A DNA stretch of 64,000 nt, taken from positions 864,729-928,728 of the forward strand of contig NZ_JAROAU010000003.1 of NCBI RefSeq assembly GCF_029433855.1. Direction: 5' to 3'. The translations under genes and the position numbers were made by a program. The DNA comes from Candidatus Kosakonia sp. 282A-S69. Its GTDB lineage: Bacteria; Pseudomonadota; Gammaproteobacteria; Enterobacterales; Enterobacteriaceae. Shown here piece after piece: positions 29,644 to 42,028 of this stretch (position 1 is the stretch's first letter; every line of letters starts with the position of its first letter). The notes under the pieces are model-generated. The model ran no database searches and was not told the origin of the DNA. It saw only the letters and a program-made list of their open reading frames with translations.

Positions 29644-31446
29644 ATGGTGAAAAATATGACCGATTTAACTGCGCAAGAAGCCCCATGGCAGACCCGGGAT
29701 CATCTGGATGATCCGGTCATTGGCGAATTGCGCAACCGTTTTGGGCCGGATGCCTTTTCCGTTCAGGCGACCCGCACCGGGGTACCCGTTGTTTGGGTGA
29801 AGCGTGAGCAGTTACTGGAAGTGGTCGATTTCTTAAAGAAATTGCCAAAGCCTTACGTCATGCTGTTCGATCTCCACGGCATGGACGAGCGTCTACGCAC
29901 ACACCGCGCCGGTCTGCCCGCCGCGGATTTTTCCGTTTTCTACCACTTCCTGTCGATCGATCGTAACAGCGACATCATGCTGAAAGTGGCTCTCGCAGAA
30001 AACGATTTGCATGTGCCGACTGTCACTAAACTCTTCCCGAACGCCAACTGGTACGAGCGTGAAACCTGGGAGATGTTTGGTATCACCTTTGACGGCCACC
30101 CGCATCTGACGCGCATCATGATGCCGCAGACCTGGACCGGCCACCCGTTGCGTAAAGACTACCCGGCGCGCGCCACCGAATTCGATCCGTTTGAGCTGAC
30201 CAAAGCCAAGCAGGATCTGGAGATGGAAGCGCTGACCTTTAAGCCGGAAGATTGGGGCATGAAGCGCGGCACCGACAACGAGGACTTTATGTTCCTCAAC
30301 CTCGGTCCGAACCACCCCTCTGCGCACGGTGCGTTCCGCATCATTCTGCAACTTGATGGCGAAGAGATCGTCGACTGCGTGCCGGATATCGGTTATCACC
30401 ACCGCGGCGCGGAGAAGATGGGCGAACGCCAGTCATGGCACAGCTACATTCCTTATACCGACCGCGTTGAGTACCTCGGCGGCTGCGTCAATGAGATGCC
30501 ATACGTACTGGCGGTAGAGAAACTGGCGGGCATTACCGTGCCGGAACGCGTAGAAGTGATCCGCGTCATGCTCTCTGAGCTTTTCCGTATCAACAGCCAC
30601 CTGCTCTACATCTCCACCTTTATTCAGGACGTCGGCGCGATGACGCCGGTCTTCTTCGCCTTTACCGATCGTCAAAAAATCTACGATCTGGTGGAAGCGA
30701 TCACCGGTTTCCGTATGCACCCGGCCTGGTTCCGCATCGGCGGCGTCGCGCACGATCTGCCACGCGGTTGGGATCGCCTGCTACGTGAGTTCCTCGACTG
30801 GATGCCGAAACGTCTCGCTTCCTATGAGAAAGCGGCGCTGCGTAACTCCATTCTGAAAGGCCGCGCTCAGGGCGTTGCCGCTTACGGTGCCAAAGAGGCG
30901 CTGGAGTGGGGCACCACCGGCGCGGGTCTGCGCGCTACCGGCATCAACTTTGACGTGCGTAAAGCGCGCCCTTACTCCGGCTATCAGAACTTCGACTTTG
31001 AAATCCCGGTTGGCGGTGGCGTCAGCGACTGCTACACCCGCGTGATGCTGAAAGTAGAAGAGCTGCGCCAGAGCCTGCGCATCCTTGAGCAGTGCCTCAA
31101 CAATATGCCGGAAGGGCCGTTCAAAGCGGATCACCCGCTGACTACGCCGCCGCCGAAAGAGCGCACGCTGCAACATATCGAAACCCTGATTACTCACTTC
31201 CTGCAGGTGTCGTGGGGTCCGGTCATGCCGGCTAACGAATCCTTCCAGATGATTGAAGCAACCAAGGGTATCAACAGTTACTACCTCACCAGCGACGGCA
31301 GCACCATGAGCTACCGTACCCGTATCCGTACGCCGAGTTTCCCGCATCTGCAGCAAATTCCGGCGGCAATCCGCGGCAGCCTGGTCTCAGACCTGATTGT
31401 CTACCTGGGTAGTATCGATTTTGTTATGTCAGATGTGGACCGCTAA
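29644..31446 (+). CDS. nuoC: NADH-quinone oxidoreductase fused subunit C/D
   Basis: The 600-residue protein fuses NuoC (30-kDa subunit, residues about 1-190, with [12 protein letters not shown]) and NuoD (49-kDa subunit, about 210-600, with [16 protein letters not shown] and the quinone-site region). The fusion is typical of enterobacteria. It connects the NADH module to the membrane and forms part of the quinone cavity. It is often named nuoCD. Confidence 0.98.
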   Translation: MVKNMTDLTAQEAPWQTRDHLDDPVIGELRNRFGPDAFSVQATRTGVPVVWVKREQLLEVVDFLKKLPKPYVMLFDLHGMDERLRTHRAGLPAADFSVFYHFLSIDRNSDIMLKVALAENDLHVPTVTKLFPNANWYERETWEMFGITFDGHPHLTRIMMPQTWTGHPLRKDYPARATEFDPFELTKAKQDLEMEALTFKPEDWGMKRGTDNEDFMFLNLGPNHPSAHGAFRIILQLDGEEIVDCVPDIGYHHRGAEKMGERQSWHSYIPYTDRVEYLGGCVNEMPYVLAVEKLAGITVPERVEVIRVMLSELFRINSHLLYISTFIQDVGAMTPVFFAFTDRQKIYDLVEAITGFRMHPAWFRIGGVAHDLPRGWDRLLREFLDWMPKRLASYEKAALRNSILKGRAQGVAAYGAKEALEWGTTGAGLRATGINFDVRKARPYSGYQNFDFEIPVGGGVSDCYTRVMLKVEELRQSLRILEQCLNNMPEGPFKADHPLTTPPPKERTLQHIETLITHFLQVSWGPVMPANESFQMIEATKGINSYYLTSDGSTMSYRTRIRTPSFPHLQQIPAAIRGSLVSDLIVYLGSIDFVMSDVDR

Positions 31447-31448
31447 TT

Positions 31449-31949
31449 ATGCACGAGAATCAACAACCAGAAACCGGGGCTTTTGAGCTGAGTGCGGCAG
31501 AGCGTGAGGCAATTGAGCACGAGAAGCACCACTACGAAGACCCGCGTGCGGCGTCCATTGAAGCGCTGAAGATCGTTCAGAAACAGCGTGGCTGGGTGCC
31601 GGACGGCGCAATTTACGCAATCGCCGACGTGCTGGGCATTCCGGCGAGCGATGTCGAAGGCGTGGCAACGTTCTATAGCCAGATCTTCCGCCAGCCGGTC
31701 GGCCGCCATGTGATCCGCTACTGCGACAGCGTGGTGTGTCACATCACGGGCTATCAGGGGATCCAGTCGGCGATTGAGAGCCACCTGAAGATCAAGCCGG
31801 GCCAGACCACTTTTGATGGCCGCTTTACGCTGCTGCCAACCTGCTGTCTGGGTAACTGCGACAAAGGGCCAACCATGATGATCGATGAGGACACCCACAG
31901 TTCTCTGACGCCGGAAACGATCCCTGACTTGCTGGAGCGGTATAAATAA
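31449..31949 (+). CDS. nuoE: NADH-quinone oxidoreductase subunit E
   Basis: The 166-residue soluble subunit binds the 2Fe-2S cluster N1a through four cysteines in YCDSVVCH and LPTCCLGNC. It forms the NADH-oxidising head with NuoF and NuoG. The start lies two bases after the nuoCD stop, and its stop overlaps the nuoF ATG by one base. Confidence 0.98.
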   Translation: MHENQQPETGAFELSAAEREAIEHEKHHYEDPRAASIEALKIVQKQRGWVPDGAIYAIADVLGIPASDVEGVATFYSQIFRQPVGRHVIRYCDSVVCHITGYQGIQSAIESHLKIKPGQTTFDGRFTLLPTCCLGNCDKGPTMMIDEDTHSSLTPETIPDLLERYK

Positions 31950-33286
31950 TGAAGACCATTATCCGTACTCCCGAAACCCATCCGCTAACCTGGCGTCTGC
32001 GCGATGACAAACAGCCGGTCTGGCTTGAAGAGTATCAGAGCAAAAACGGCTATGCCGGTGCGCGTAAAGCCCTGACCGGGCTGGCACCGGACGAGATCGT
32101 CAACCAGGTAAAAGACGCCGGCCTGAAAGGGCGCGGCGGCGCGGGCTTCTCCACCGGTCTTAAGTGGAGCCTGATGCCGAAAGACGAATCGATGAACATC
32201 CGTTACCTGCTGTGTAACGCCGATGAGATGGAGCCGGGCACCTATAAAGACCGCCTGCTGATGGAGCAGCTGCCGCACCTGCTGGTGGAAGGCATGCTGA
32301 TCTCCGCCTTTGCGCTGAAAGCCTATCGCGGCTACATCTTCCTGCGCGGGGAATACATCGAAGCGGCGGTGCACCTGCGCCGCGCCATTGCGGAAGCCAC
32401 CGAAGCAGGCTTCCTCGGCAAAAATATTCTCGGCAGCGGGTTCGATTTCGAACTTATCGTCCATACCGGCGCGGGTCGCTATATCTGCGGCGAAGAGACG
32501 GCGCTGATCAACTCGCTGGAGGGGCGACGCGCGAACCCGCGCTCCAAACCGCCTTTCCCGGCAAGCTCCGGCGTATGGGGCAAACCGACCTGTGTTAACA
32601 ATGTCGAAACCCTGTGCAACGTCCCGGCAATTCTCGCTAACGGCGTGGAGTGGTATCAGAGCCTGTCAACCAGCAAAGATGCCGGCACCAAGCTGATGGG
32701 CTTCTCCGGGCGCGTGAAAAACCCGGGCGTCTGGGAGCTGCCGTTTGGCACCACCGCGCGCGAAATTCTCGAAGAGTACGCGGGCGGCATGCGCGACGGG
32801 CTGAAATTTAAAGCCTGGCAGCCGGGCGGGGCGGGAACCGACTTCCTCACCGAAGCGCACCTCGATCTGCCAATGGAGTTCGAAAGCATCGGTAAAGCGG
32901 GCAGCCGTTTAGGTACCGCGCTGGCGATGGCCGTTGACCATGAAATTGGCATGGTGCCGCTGGTGCGTAACCTGGAAGAGTTCTTCGCCCGCGAGTCCTG
33001 CGGCTGGTGTACACCGTGCCGCGACGGGCTGCCGTGGAGTGTCAAAATCCTGCGCGCGCTGGAGCGTGGCGAAGGTCAGCCTGGCGATATCGAAACCCTG
33101 GAGCAACTCTGCCGCCAGCTGGGGCCGGGTAAAACCTTCTGCGCACACGCGCCGGGTGCGGTTGAACCGTTACAGAGCGCAATTAAGTATTTCCGCGAAG
33201 AGTTCGAAGCGGGGATCAAGCAGCAATTCAGCAATACCCATGCGATTGGCGGTATCCAGCCAAACCTGCTGAAAGCGCGCTGGTAA
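31949..33286 (+). CDS. nuoF: NADH-quinone oxidoreductase subunit F
   Basis: The 445-residue subunit oxidises NADH with FMN and passes electrons to 4Fe-4S cluster N3. The glycine-rich nucleotide/FMN motif [16 protein letters not shown] lies near residues 60-75; [21 protein letters not shown] follows. Cluster cysteines are in [10 protein letters not shown] and the later FCAHAPG. Confidence 0.98.
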   Translation: MKTIIRTPETHPLTWRLRDDKQPVWLEEYQSKNGYAGARKALTGLAPDEIVNQVKDAGLKGRGGAGFSTGLKWSLMPKDESMNIRYLLCNADEMEPGTYKDRLLMEQLPHLLVEGMLISAFALKAYRGYIFLRGEYIEAAVHLRRAIAEATEAGFLGKNILGSGFDFELIVHTGAGRYICGEETALINSLEGRRANPRSKPPFPASSGVWGKPTCVNNVETLCNVPAILANGVEWYQSLSTSKDAGTKLMGFSGRVKNPGVWELPFGTTAREILEEYAGGMRDGLKFKAWQPGGAGTDFLTEAHLDLPMEFESIGKAGSRLGTALAMAVDHEIGMVPLVRNLEEFFARESCGWCTPCRDGLPWSVKILRALERGEGQPGDIETLEQLCRQLGPGKTFCAHAPGAVEPLQSAIKYFREEFEAGIKQQFSNTHAIGGIQPNLLKARW

Positions 33287-33375
33287 TGGTTCCCCCTCAC
33301 CATGAGCAGGTGGGGGGACGCGGAACGAATTTTGATTAATTCTCAGCTCCGGCTGAGACAACTGGAAGCATGCTA

Positions 33376-36102
33376 ATGGCTACTATTCACGTAGACGGCA
33401 AAGAATACGAGGTAAACGGCGCAGACAACCTGTTAGAGGCTTGTCTCTCGTTGGGCCTTGATATTCCTTATTTTTGCTGGCATCCGGCGCTGGGGAGCGT
33501 GGGTGCGTGCCGCCAGTGTGCGGTGAAGCAATATCAAAACGCGGAAGACACGCGTGGCCGCCTGGTTATGTCCTGTATGACACCGGCATCCGACGGCACT
33601 TTTATCTCTATTGACGATCACGAAGCGAAAGAGTTCCGTGAGAGCGTGGTGGAGTGGCTGATGACCAACCACCCGCACGACTGTCCGGTCTGCGAAGAGG
33701 GCGGTAACTGCCACCTGCAGGATATGACCGTGATGACCGGTCACAGCTTCCGTCGCTACCGTTTCACCAAACGTACGCACCGTAACCAGGATCTCGGTCC
33801 GTTCATCTCTCACGAGATGAACCGCTGTATCGCCTGCTACCGCTGTGTGCGCTACTACAAAGATTATGCCGACGGTACCGATCTGGGCGTCTATGGCGCC
33901 CATGACAACGTCTATTTCGGCCGCCCGGAAGAGGGGACGCTGGAGAGCGAGTTCTCCGGCAACCTGGTTGAAATCTGCCCGACCGGCGTTTTCACCGATA
34001 AAACCCACTCCGAGCGCTATAACCGTAAATGGGATATGCAGTTCGCGCCGAGCATCTGCCAGCAGTGCTCCATCGGCTGTAACACCAGCCCGGGCGAGCG
34101 TTACGGCGAACTGCGTCGTATCGAAAACCGCTACAACGGCACGGTGAACCACTACTTCCTCTGCGACCGCGGTCGTTTCGGCTATGGCTACGTCAATCTG
34201 AAAGATCGTCCGCGCCAGCCGGTACAGCGTCGCGGCGACGATCTCATCACCCTCAACGCTGAACAGGCGATGCAGGGCGCGGCGGATATTCTGCGCCAGT
34301 CGAAGAAAGTGATTGGCATCGGTTCTCCGCGCGCGAGCGTAGAGAGCAACTTCGCGCTGCGCGAACTGGTCGGTGCGGATAACTTCTACACCGGCATCGC
34401 CAAAGGTGAGCAGGAGCGTCTGACGCTGGCGCTGAAAGTGCTGCGCGAAGGCGGCATCCGCACGCCGGCGCTGCGTGAGATCGAATCTTACGATGCGGTG
34501 CTCATCCTCGGCGAAGACGTCACCCAGACCGGCGCACGCGTTGCGCTGGCGGTACGTCAGGCGGTGAAGGGCAAAGCCCGCGAAATGGCGGCGGCGCAGA
34601 AAGTGGCCGACTGGCAAATTGCGGCGATCATGAATATCGGTCAGCGCGCTAAACATCCGCTGTTTGTCACTAACGTCGACAGCACCCGCCTGGACGATAT
34701 CGCCGCGTGGACCTACCGCGCGCCGGTGGAAGATCAGGCGCGTTTAGGTTTTGCCATCGCGCATGCGCTGGATAACTCCGCACCGGCGGTTGACGGCCTG
34801 AGCAGCGATCTGCAGGGCAAGGTGGATGTCATTGTCCAGGCGCTGGCCGGGGCGAAGAAACCGCTGATTATCTCCGGTACCAACGCCGGTAGCACAGACG
34901 TCATCCACGCGGCGGCGAACGTGGCGAAAGCGCTGAAAGGGCGCGGTGCCGATGTCGGCATCACCATGATTGCCCGCTCCGTTAACAGCATGGGCCTTGG
35001 CCTTATCGGCGGCGGTAGCCTCGATGATGCCCTCTCCGAACTGGAGAGCGGCAGCGCCGACGCGGTCGTGGTGCTGGAGAACGATCTGCACCGTCACGCT
35101 TCTGCTGCGCGCGTTGATGCCGCGCTGGCGAAAGCGCCGCTGGTGCTGGTGGTTGATCACCAGCGCACGGCAATTATGGAGAGCGCCCATCTGGTCCTCT
35201 CTGCGGCAAGCTTCGCAGAGAGCGACGGCACGGTAATTAACAACGAAGGTCGCGCTCAGCGCTTCTTCCAGGTTTATGACCCGAGCTACTACGACAATAA
35301 AGCGCTGATGCTGGAAAGCTGGCGCTGGCTGCACTCGCTGCACAGCACCGTGCTGAACCGCGAAGTGGACTGGACGCAGCTCGATCATGTGATCGATGCC
35401 GCCGTCGCCGCGCTGCCGCAGCTGTCGGGCATCAAAAATGCCGCACCGGATGCCAGCTTCCGCATTCGCGGGCAGAAACTGGCGCGTGAGCCGCACCGCT
35501 ACAGCGGTCGTACCGCAATGCGCGCCAATATCAGCGTCCACGAACCGCGTCAGCCGCAGGATAAAGACACCATGTTCGCCTTCTCAATGGAAGGGAACAA
35601 CCAGCCTTCAGCGCCGCGCTCGCAAATTCCGTTTGCCTGGGCACCGGGCTGGAACTCCCCGCAGGCCTGGAACAAATTCCAGGATGAAGTGGGCGGTCAC
35701 CTGCGTCACGGCGATCCGGGCGTCCGCCTGATTGAGGCGACGGAAACCGGGCTGGATTACTTCACCGTCGTACCGGGCGCCTTCAGCGCACAGGATGGCG
35801 AGTGGCGTATCGCGCCTTACTATCACCTGTTTGGCAGCGATGAGCTTTCGCAGCGTTCGCCGGTGTTCCAGAGCCGTATGCCGCAGCCTTACATCACGCT
35901 TAACCCGGCCGATGCCGCGAAGCTTGGCGTAAACGCGGGCGCACACGTCTCCTTCACCTACGAAGGGCAGACTCTCAGCCTGCCGCTGCAGGTCTCGGAA
36001 GGTCTGACGGCTGGGCAGGTCGGTTTGCCGATGGGCATGCCGGGTATTGCGCCGGTACTGGCCGGAGCACGTCTTGAAAATCTGCGGGAGGCGCAAGCAT
36101 GA
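33376..36102 (+). CDS. nuoG: NADH-quinone oxidoreductase subunit G
   Basis: The 908-residue subunit carries N-terminal 2Fe-2S (CRQC region) and several 4Fe-4S clusters ([36 protein letters not shown]), including the extra cluster N7 seen in E. coli ([17 protein letters not shown]), followed by a molybdopterin-oxidoreductase-like domain without catalytic role. ATG 33376 gives the E. coli start [20 protein letters not shown] and better ribosome-site spacing than ATG 33370. Confidence 0.97.
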   Translation: MATIHVDGKEYEVNGADNLLEACLSLGLDIPYFCWHPALGSVGACRQCAVKQYQNAEDTRGRLVMSCMTPASDGTFISIDDHEAKEFRESVVEWLMTNHPHDCPVCEEGGNCHLQDMTVMTGHSFRRYRFTKRTHRNQDLGPFISHEMNRCIACYRCVRYYKDYADGTDLGVYGAHDNVYFGRPEEGTLESEFSGNLVEICPTGVFTDKTHSERYNRKWDMQFAPSICQQCSIGCNTSPGERYGELRRIENRYNGTVNHYFLCDRGRFGYGYVNLKDRPRQPVQRRGDDLITLNAEQAMQGAADILRQSKKVIGIGSPRASVESNFALRELVGADNFYTGIAKGEQERLTLALKVLREGGIRTPALREIESYDAVLILGEDVTQTGARVALAVRQAVKGKAREMAAAQKVADWQIAAIMNIGQRAKHPLFVTNVDSTRLDDIAAWTYRAPVEDQARLGFAIAHALDNSAPAVDGLSSDLQGKVDVIVQALAGAKKPLIISGTNAGSTDVIHAAANVAKALKGRGADVGITMIARSVNSMGLGLIGGGSLDDALSELESGSADAVVVLENDLHRHASAARVDAALAKAPLVLVVDHQRTAIMESAHLVLSAASFAESDGTVINNEGRAQRFFQVYDPSYYDNKALMLESWRWLHSLHSTVLNREVDWTQLDHVIDAAVAALPQLSGIKNAAPDASFRIRGQKLAREPHRYSGRTAMRANISVHEPRQPQDKDTMFAFSMEGNNQPSAPRSQIPFAWAPGWNSPQAWNKFQDEVGGHLRHGDPGVRLIEATETGLDYFTVVPGAFSAQDGEWRIAPYYHLFGSDELSQRSPVFQSRMPQPYITLNPADAAKLGVNAGAHVSFTYEGQTLSLPLQVSEGLTAGQVGLPMGMPGIAPVLAGARLENLREAQA

Positions 36103-37073
36103 GCTGGTTAACACCGGATGTTATCGACATTCTGTTAAGCATTCTGAAAGCGGTAGTTATCCTGCTGGTGGTCGTCACCTGCGGTGCCTTCATGAGCTTT
36201 GGCGAACGTCGTCTGCTCGGCCTGTTCCAGAACCGTTACGGGCCGAACCGTGTGGGCTGGGGTGGTTCACTCCAGCTGGTCGCGGATATGATCAAAATGT
36301 TCTTTAAAGAGGACTGGATCCCGCGCTTCTCGGATCGCGTGATCTTCACCCTCGCGCCGGTGATCGCATTCACCTCGCTGCTGTTAGCCTTCGCCATTGT
36401 GCCGGTCAGCCCCACCTGGGTGGTGGCTGACCTCAATATCGGGATCCTCTTCTTCCTGATGATGGCGGGTCTGGCGGTCTACGCGGTGCTGTTCGCCGGT
36501 TGGTCCAGTAACAACAAATATTCGCTGCTCGGCGCGATGCGTGCCTCTGCGCAAACCCTCAGCTACGAAGTGTTCCTCGGGCTTTCGCTGATGGGCGTGG
36601 TGGCGCAGGCCGGTTCATTCAACATGACCGACATCGTCAACAACCAGGCGGGTTTGTGGAACGTGATCCCGCAGTTCTTCGGCTTCGTTACCTTCGCTAT
36701 CGCTGGCGTCGCGGTGTGTCACCGTCACCCGTTTGACCAGCCGGAAGCAGAGCAGGAGCTGGCGGATGGTTACCATATTGAATACTCCGGCATGAAGTTC
36801 GGTCTCTTCTTCGTCGGCGAGTATATCGGTATCGTCACCATCTCTGCGCTGATGGTTACCCTTTTCTTTGGTGGCTGGCAGGGTCCGCTGTTACCGCCAT
36901 TCATCTGGTTCGCGCTGAAAACCGCGTTCTTTATGATGATGTTCATTTTGATTCGCGCCGCACTGCCGCGTCCTCGCTACGATCAGGTGATGTCTTTCGG
37001 CTGGAAAATTTGTCTGCCGCTGACACTGCTTAACCTGCTGGGTACTGCGGCAGTCATTCTGTGGCAGCAATAA
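36099..37073 (+). CDS. nuoH: NADH-quinone oxidoreductase subunit H
   Basis: The 324-residue membrane subunit has eight predicted helices and forms the quinone chamber. Conserved loops [19 protein letters not shown] and [25 protein letters not shown] are present. It overlaps nuoG by four bases. Confidence 0.98.
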   Translation: MSWLTPDVIDILLSILKAVVILLVVVTCGAFMSFGERRLLGLFQNRYGPNRVGWGGSLQLVADMIKMFFKEDWIPRFSDRVIFTLAPVIAFTSLLLAFAIVPVSPTWVVADLNIGILFFLMMAGLAVYAVLFAGWSSNNKYSLLGAMRASAQTLSYEVFLGLSLMGVVAQAGSFNMTDIVNNQAGLWNVIPQFFGFVTFAIAGVAVCHRHPFDQPEAEQELADGYHIEYSGMKFGLFFVGEYIGIVTISALMVTLFFGGWQGPLLPPFIWFALKTAFFMMMFILIRAALPRPRYDQVMSFGWKICLPLTLLNLLGTAAVILWQQ

Positions 37074-37087
37074 GGGGTGATGAGACC

Positions 37088-37630
37088 ATGACGTTAAAAG
37101 AGTTATTCGTGGGCTTTGGCACCCAGGTTCGCAGTATCTGGATGATTGGCCTGCATGCGTTCGCCAAACGCGAAACGCGTATGTACCCGGAAGAGCCGGT
37201 TTACCTGGCCCCGCGCTACCGCGGCCGTATCGTGCTAACGCGCGATCCGGACGGCGCAGAGCGCTGCGTAGCCTGTAACCTCTGCGCGGTGGCCTGTCCT
37301 GTTGGCTGTATCTCGCTGCAGAAAGCGGAAACCGTTGATGGCCGCTGGTATCCGGAGTTTTTCCGTATCAACTTCTCGCGCTGCATCTTCTGCGGCATGT
37401 GCGAAGAGGCGTGCCCGACAACAGCGATTCAGCTGACGCCGGACTTCGAACTCGGTGAGTTCAAGCGCCAGGATCTGGTGTATGAAAAAGAGGATCTGCT
37501 GATCTCCGGTCCGGGCAAATACCCGGAATATAACTTCTACCGGATGGCAGGTATGGCAATCGACGGCAAAGATAAGGGCGAAGCGGAAAACGAAGCCAAG
37601 CCTATCGACGTCAAAGGCCTGTTACCGTAA
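37088..37630 (+). CDS. nuoI: NADH-quinone oxidoreductase subunit I
   Basis: The 180-residue ferredoxin-like subunit holds two 4Fe-4S clusters (N6a and N6b) with motifs [15 protein letters not shown] and [18 protein letters not shown] 37088 gives the E. coli start [20 protein letters not shown]; the upstream in-frame codon overlaps nuoH and is not conserved. Confidence 0.98.
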   Translation: MTLKELFVGFGTQVRSIWMIGLHAFAKRETRMYPEEPVYLAPRYRGRIVLTRDPDGAERCVACNLCAVACPVGCISLQKAETVDGRWYPEFFRINFSRCIFCGMCEEACPTTAIQLTPDFELGEFKRQDLVYEKEDLLISGPGKYPEYNFYRMAGMAIDGKDKGEAENEAKPIDVKGLLP

Positions 37631-37641
37631 GGAGAGGGGCA

Positions 37642-38196
37642 ATGGAGTTCGCTTTTTATATCTGTGGCCTGATCGCCATCCTGACGACGGTACGCGTGAT
37701 TACGCATACCAATCCGGTGCATGCGCTGCTGTACTTAATTGTCTCCCTGCTGGCGATTGCCGGGGTCTTCTTCTCCCTCGGCGCGCACTTCGCCGGGGCG
37801 CTGGAGATCATCGTCTACGCCGGGGCCATCATGGTGCTGTTCGTTTTCGTAGTGATGATGCTGAACATGGGCAACTCGGTGGTTGAACAGGAGCGTAACT
37901 GGCTCACGCCGCAAATCTGGATCGGTCCCGCACTGCTCTCTGCGGTGCTGCTTGGCGTGATTGTCTATGCCATTTTGGGCCTCAACGATCAGGGCATCGA
38001 TGGCACGGTCATCAGCGCGAAAGAGGTCGGTAAATCGCTGTTTAAAGAGTATGTACTGGCGGTTGAGCTGGCTTCGATGCTGCTACTGGCGGGTCTGGTT
38101 GTCGCGTTCCATCTCGGACGTGAAGAGCGCCCTGGCGAAGTGCTGAGCAATCGCACGGATGACCGCGCGAAAAGAAAAACGGAGGAGCGTGCATGA
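37642..38196 (+). CDS. nuoJ: NADH-quinone oxidoreductase subunit J
   Basis: The 184-residue membrane subunit with five helices includes the [19 protein letters not shown] segment, the helix with a pi-bulge thought to transmit conformational change. It overlaps nuoK by four bases. Confidence 0.98.
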   Translation: MEFAFYICGLIAILTTVRVITHTNPVHALLYLIVSLLAIAGVFFSLGAHFAGALEIIVYAGAIMVLFVFVVMMLNMGNSVVEQERNWLTPQIWIGPALLSAVLLGVIVYAILGLNDQGIDGTVISAKEVGKSLFKEYVLAVELASMLLLAGLVVAFHLGREERPGEVLSNRTDDRAKRKTEERA

Positions 38197-38495
38197 TCCC
38201 GTTACAACATGGATTGATCCTCGCGGCGATTTTGTTTGTGCTGGGTCTGACTGGTCTGGTTATCCGCCGCAATCTGCTGTTTATGCTGATCGGGCTTGAG
38301 ATCATGATCAATGCTGCCGCGCTGGCCTTTGTGGTCGCCGGCAGCTACTGGGGCCAGACCGACGGTCAGGTAATGTATATTCTCGCCATTACCCTTGCTG
38401 CTGCGGAAGCAAGCATTGGGCTGGCACTGCTGCTGCAACTTCATCGTCGCCGCCAGAGTCTGAATATCGATTCAGTAAGTGAGATGCGTGGATGA
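38193..38495 (+). CDS. nuoK: NADH-quinone oxidoreductase subunit K
   Basis: The 100-residue, three-helix membrane subunit contains the conserved glutamates in [11 protein letters not shown] and [12 protein letters not shown]-type helices that take part in proton transfer. It overlaps both neighbours by four bases. Confidence 0.98.
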   Translation: MIPLQHGLILAAILFVLGLTGLVIRRNLLFMLIGLEIMINAAALAFVVAGSYWGQTDGQVMYILAITLAAAEASIGLALLLQLHRRRQSLNIDSVSEMRG

Positions 38496-40333
38496 ACATG
38501 CTCGCCTTAACCATTCTTTTTCCTCTTATTGGCTTTGTGTTACTGGCTTTCTCCCGCGGTCGCTGGTCGGAGAACCTCTCTGCCGCCGTTGGCATGGGTT
38601 CGATTGGTCTCTCGGCGCTGGTGACGGCGCTGGTTGGCGTTGAATTCTTCAACAACGGTCAGCAGGCCTTTGTCCAGCCGCTGTGGACGTGGATGGCGGT
38701 CGGTGATTTCAATATCGGTTTCAACCTTGTGCTGGACGGCCTGTCGCTGACCATGCTCTCGGTAGTGACCGGCGTTGGTTTCCTGATCCACATGTTCGCC
38801 TCCTGGTATATGCGCGGGGAAGAGGGTTACTCCCGCTTCTTCGCCTACACCAACCTCTTTATCGCCAGTATGGTGATTCTGGTGCTGGGCGATAACCTGC
38901 TGCTGATGTACCTCGGCTGGGAAGGTGTGGGTCTCTGCTCCTATCTGCTGATTGGTTTCTACTACACCGATCCGAAGAATGGCGCAGCGGCGATGAAAGC
39001 GTTTGTCGTCACCCGCGTCGGTGACGTCTTCCTCGCGTTTGCGCTCTTCATTCTCTACAACGAGCTGGGCACGCTGAACTTCCGCGAAATGGTCGAGCTG
39101 GCTCCTCAGCACTTCGCCAACGGCAATAACATGCTGATGTGGGCGACACTGATGCTGCTGGGTGGCGCGGTCGGTAAATCGGCGCAGCTGCCGTTGCAGA
39201 CCTGGCTTGCAGACGCGATGGCGGGCCCGACGCCTGTCTCTGCGCTGATCCACGCCGCAACGATGGTTACCGCAGGCGTTTACCTGATTGCCCGTACCCA
39301 CGGTCTGTTCCTGATGACGCCGGAAGTGCTGCATCTGGTCGGTATCGTTGGTGCGGTTACGCTGCTGATGGCCGGTTTCGCCGCGCTGGTGCAGACCGAT
39401 ATCAAACGCGTACTCGCCTACTCGACGATGAGTCAGATTGGTTACATGTTCCTGGCGCTCGGCGTGCAGGCATGGGACGCGGCGATTTTCCATCTGATGA
39501 CGCACGCCTTCTTTAAAGCGCTGCTGTTCCTCTCCTCCGGTTCGGTGATCCTCGCCTGCCACCACGAGCAGAACATCTTCAAGATGGGCGGCCTGCGTAA
39601 GTCGATTCCGCTGGTGTATGCCTGCTTCCTGGTCGGTGGCGCGGCGCTTTCAGCGCTGCCGCTGATTACCGCGGGCTTCTTCAGTAAGGATGAGATCCTG
39701 GCAGGTGCGGTGGCGAATGGTCACGTTAACCTGATGATTGCGGGTCTGGTCGGGGCATTTATGACCTCGCTCTACACCTTCCGTCTGATTTTCATTGTCT
39801 TCCATGGCAAAGAGCAGATTCACGCCCATGCAGGGAAGGGGATTACCCATCATCTGCCGCTGATTGTGCTGCTGATCCTCTCCACCTTCGTTGGCGCGAT
39901 GATTGTGCCACCGCTGCGCGGCGTTCTGCCGGAAACGGCTGAGCTGGCGCATAGCAGCGTGGTGATGCTGGAAGTGGCCTCTGGCGCAGTGGCGGTGATC
40001 GGCATCCTGCTGGCCGCCTGGCTGTGGCTGGGTAAACGCACGCTGGTGACCTCCATTGCCAACAGCGCGCCGGGCCGCTTCTTCGGCACCTGGTGGTTCA
40101 ATGCCTGGGGCTTCGACTGGCTCTACGATCGCATCTTCGTTAAACCGTATCTGGGCATTGCCTGGCTGCTGAAGAGCGATCCGCTGAATGCGCTGATGAA
40201 CATTCCGGCGATCCTCTCCCGCTTTGCCGGAAAAGGAGTGCTGTTCAGCGAGAACGGTTATCTGCGCTGGTATGTTGCTTCCATGAGTATCGGTGCCGTT
40301 GTGGTGCTCGGTCTGCTGATGGTGTTGCGCTGA
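38492..40333 (+). CDS. nuoL: NADH-quinone oxidoreductase subunit L
   Basis: The 613-residue antiporter-like subunit lies at the far end of the membrane arm and carries the long lateral helix at its C-terminus. Landmarks include [20 protein letters not shown] and [24 protein letters not shown]. It pumps protons together with NuoM and NuoN. Confidence 0.98.
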   Translation: MNMLALTILFPLIGFVLLAFSRGRWSENLSAAVGMGSIGLSALVTALVGVEFFNNGQQAFVQPLWTWMAVGDFNIGFNLVLDGLSLTMLSVVTGVGFLIHMFASWYMRGEEGYSRFFAYTNLFIASMVILVLGDNLLLMYLGWEGVGLCSYLLIGFYYTDPKNGAAAMKAFVVTRVGDVFLAFALFILYNELGTLNFREMVELAPQHFANGNNMLMWATLMLLGGAVGKSAQLPLQTWLADAMAGPTPVSALIHAATMVTAGVYLIARTHGLFLMTPEVLHLVGIVGAVTLLMAGFAALVQTDIKRVLAYSTMSQIGYMFLALGVQAWDAAIFHLMTHAFFKALLFLSSGSVILACHHEQNIFKMGGLRKSIPLVYACFLVGGAALSALPLITAGFFSKDEILAGAVANGHVNLMIAGLVGAFMTSLYTFRLIFIVFHGKEQIHAHAGKGITHHLPLIVLLILSTFVGAMIVPPLRGVLPETAELAHSSVVMLEVASGAVAVIGILLAAWLWLGKRTLVTSIANSAPGRFFGTWWFNAWGFDWLYDRIFVKPYLGIAWLLKSDPLNALMNIPAILSRFAGKGVLFSENGYLRWYVASMSIGAVVVLGLLMVLR

Positions 40334-40340
40334 GTTCCTG

Positions 40341-40368
40341 GGCCGGAGAGCAGAGTTGTTCTCCGGCC
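40341..40368 (+). terminator. Hairpin in the nuoL-nuoM gap
   Basis: GGCCGGAG and CTCCGGCC form a perfect 8-bp stem with a 12-base loop, seven bases after the nuoL stop and with no U-tract. It lies in the largest gap inside the nuo operon after nuoL (162 bases). Probably an mRNA processing or stability element, since nuoM must be transcribed through it. Confidence 0.45.
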
Positions 40369-40495
40369 TGCGAGCAGAATCTGAATTTTGTGAAAATTCG
40401 TTGAAAATCAGGTCCGAAAGGACAGGCAGTAACGGTGAAGTCAGATGACGAGCCAGAGAGCCTGAGCTGGACTTAAACAAGGAATATGAATCGCC

Positions 40496-42022
40496 ATGTT
40501 ATTACCCTGGCTAATATTGATTCCCTTTATCGGTGGTTTCCTGTGTTGGCAAACCGAGCGCTTCGGCGTGAAGGTGCCGCGCTGGATCGCCCTGATCACC
40601 ATGGGACTGACGCTGGCGCTCTCTCTGCAACTCTGGTTGCAGGGTGGCTACTCTTTATCGCAGGCTGCTGATTTCCCGAAGTGGCAGGAGAGTTTTAAAC
40701 ACGACTGGATCCCGCGCTTCGGTATCACTATCCATCTGGCGATGGATGGTCTGTCACTGCTGATGGTTGTGCTGACCGGCTTTCTTGGCGTGCTGGCGGT
40801 TCTCTGCTCCTGGCGTGAAATCGAGAAATATCAGGGCTTCTTCCACCTGAATCTGATGTGGATCCTCGGCGGCGTTATCGGCGTGTTCCTTGCCATCGAC
40901 ATGTTCCTGTTCTTCTTCTTCTGGGAAATGATGCTGGTGCCGATGTACTTCCTGATTGCGCTGTGGGGCCATAAAGCCTCCGACGGGAAGACGCGTATCA
41001 CCGCGGCGACGAAGTTCTTCATCTATACCCAGGCAAGCGGCCTGGTGATGTTGATTGCCATCCTCGGCCTGGTGTTTGTGCACTACAACGCGACCGGCGT
41101 GTGGACCTTCAACTATGAAGAGCTGCTGAAAACGCCGATGTCCCACAACGTTGAATACCTGCTGATGCTCGGCTTCTTTATCGCATTTGCGGTAAAAATG
41201 CCGGTGGTGCCGCTGCATGGCTGGCTGCCGGATGCGCACTCGCAGGCACCGACTGCCGGTTCCGTTGACCTCGCGGGGATCCTGCTGAAAACCGCTGCCT
41301 ACGGCCTGCTGCGCTTCTCGCTGCCGCTCTTCCCGAACGCTTCGGCGGAGTTCGCGCCGATTGCTATGTGGCTGGGGGTGATTGGTATCTTCTACGGCGC
41401 GTGGATGGCCTTCACACAGACCGATATCAAACGTCTTATCGCTTATACCTCCGTTTCCCACATGGGCTTCGTACTGATTGCCATCTATACCGGCAGCCAG
41501 CTGGCCTACCAGGGCGCGGTCATTCAGATGATTGCCCACGGTCTTTCGGCGGCGGGTCTGTTTATCCTCTGCGGTCAGCTTTACGAACGTCTGCATACCC
41601 GCGATATGCGTATGATGGGCGGTCTGTGGAGCAAAATTAAGTGGCTGCCGGCGCTGTCGATGTTCTTCGCCGTGGCGACGCTGGGGATGCCGGGTACCGG
41701 TAACTTCGTCGGTGAATTTATGATCCTGTTCGGTAGCTATCAGGTAGTACCGATGATCACCGTCATCTCCACCTTCGGTCTGGTCTTCGCCTCGGTTTAC
41801 TCGCTGGCGATGCTGCATCGCGCTTACTTCGGTAAAGCGAAAAGCGAAATTGCTAACCAGACGCTGCCGGGTCTGTCACTGCGCGAGCTGTTTATGATCC
41901 TTATCCTGGTCGTGCTTCTGGTACTGCTCGGCTTCTATCCGCAGCCGATTCTGGATACCTCGCACGCTGCGATGGGCAATATCCAGCAGTGGTTTGTTAA
42001 CTCCATTACTACAAGGCCGTAA
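40496..42022 (+). CDS. nuoM: NADH-quinone oxidoreductase subunit M
   Basis: The 508-residue antiporter-like proton-pumping subunit has 14 predicted helices. The key glutamate helix is seen as FFFWEMMLVPMYFLIALWGH and the conserved lysine region as KMPVVPLHGWLPDAHSQAPTAGSV. Confidence 0.98.
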   Translation: MLLPWLILIPFIGGFLCWQTERFGVKVPRWIALITMGLTLALSLQLWLQGGYSLSQAADFPKWQESFKHDWIPRFGITIHLAMDGLSLLMVVLTGFLGVLAVLCSWREIEKYQGFFHLNLMWILGGVIGVFLAIDMFLFFFFWEMMLVPMYFLIALWGHKASDGKTRITAATKFFIYTQASGLVMLIAILGLVFVHYNATGVWTFNYEELLKTPMSHNVEYLLMLGFFIAFAVKMPVVPLHGWLPDAHSQAPTAGSVDLAGILLKTAAYGLLRFSLPLFPNASAEFAPIAMWLGVIGIFYGAWMAFTQTDIKRLIAYTSVSHMGFVLIAIYTGSQLAYQGAVIQMIAHGLSAAGLFILCGQLYERLHTRDMRMMGGLWSKIKWLPALSMFFAVATLGMPGTGNFVGEFMILFGSYQVVPMITVISTFGLVFASVYSLAMLHRAYFGKAKSEIANQTLPGLSLRELFMILILVVLLVLLGFYPQPILDTSHAAMGNIQQWFVNSITTRP

Positions 42023-42028
42023 TTCGCC

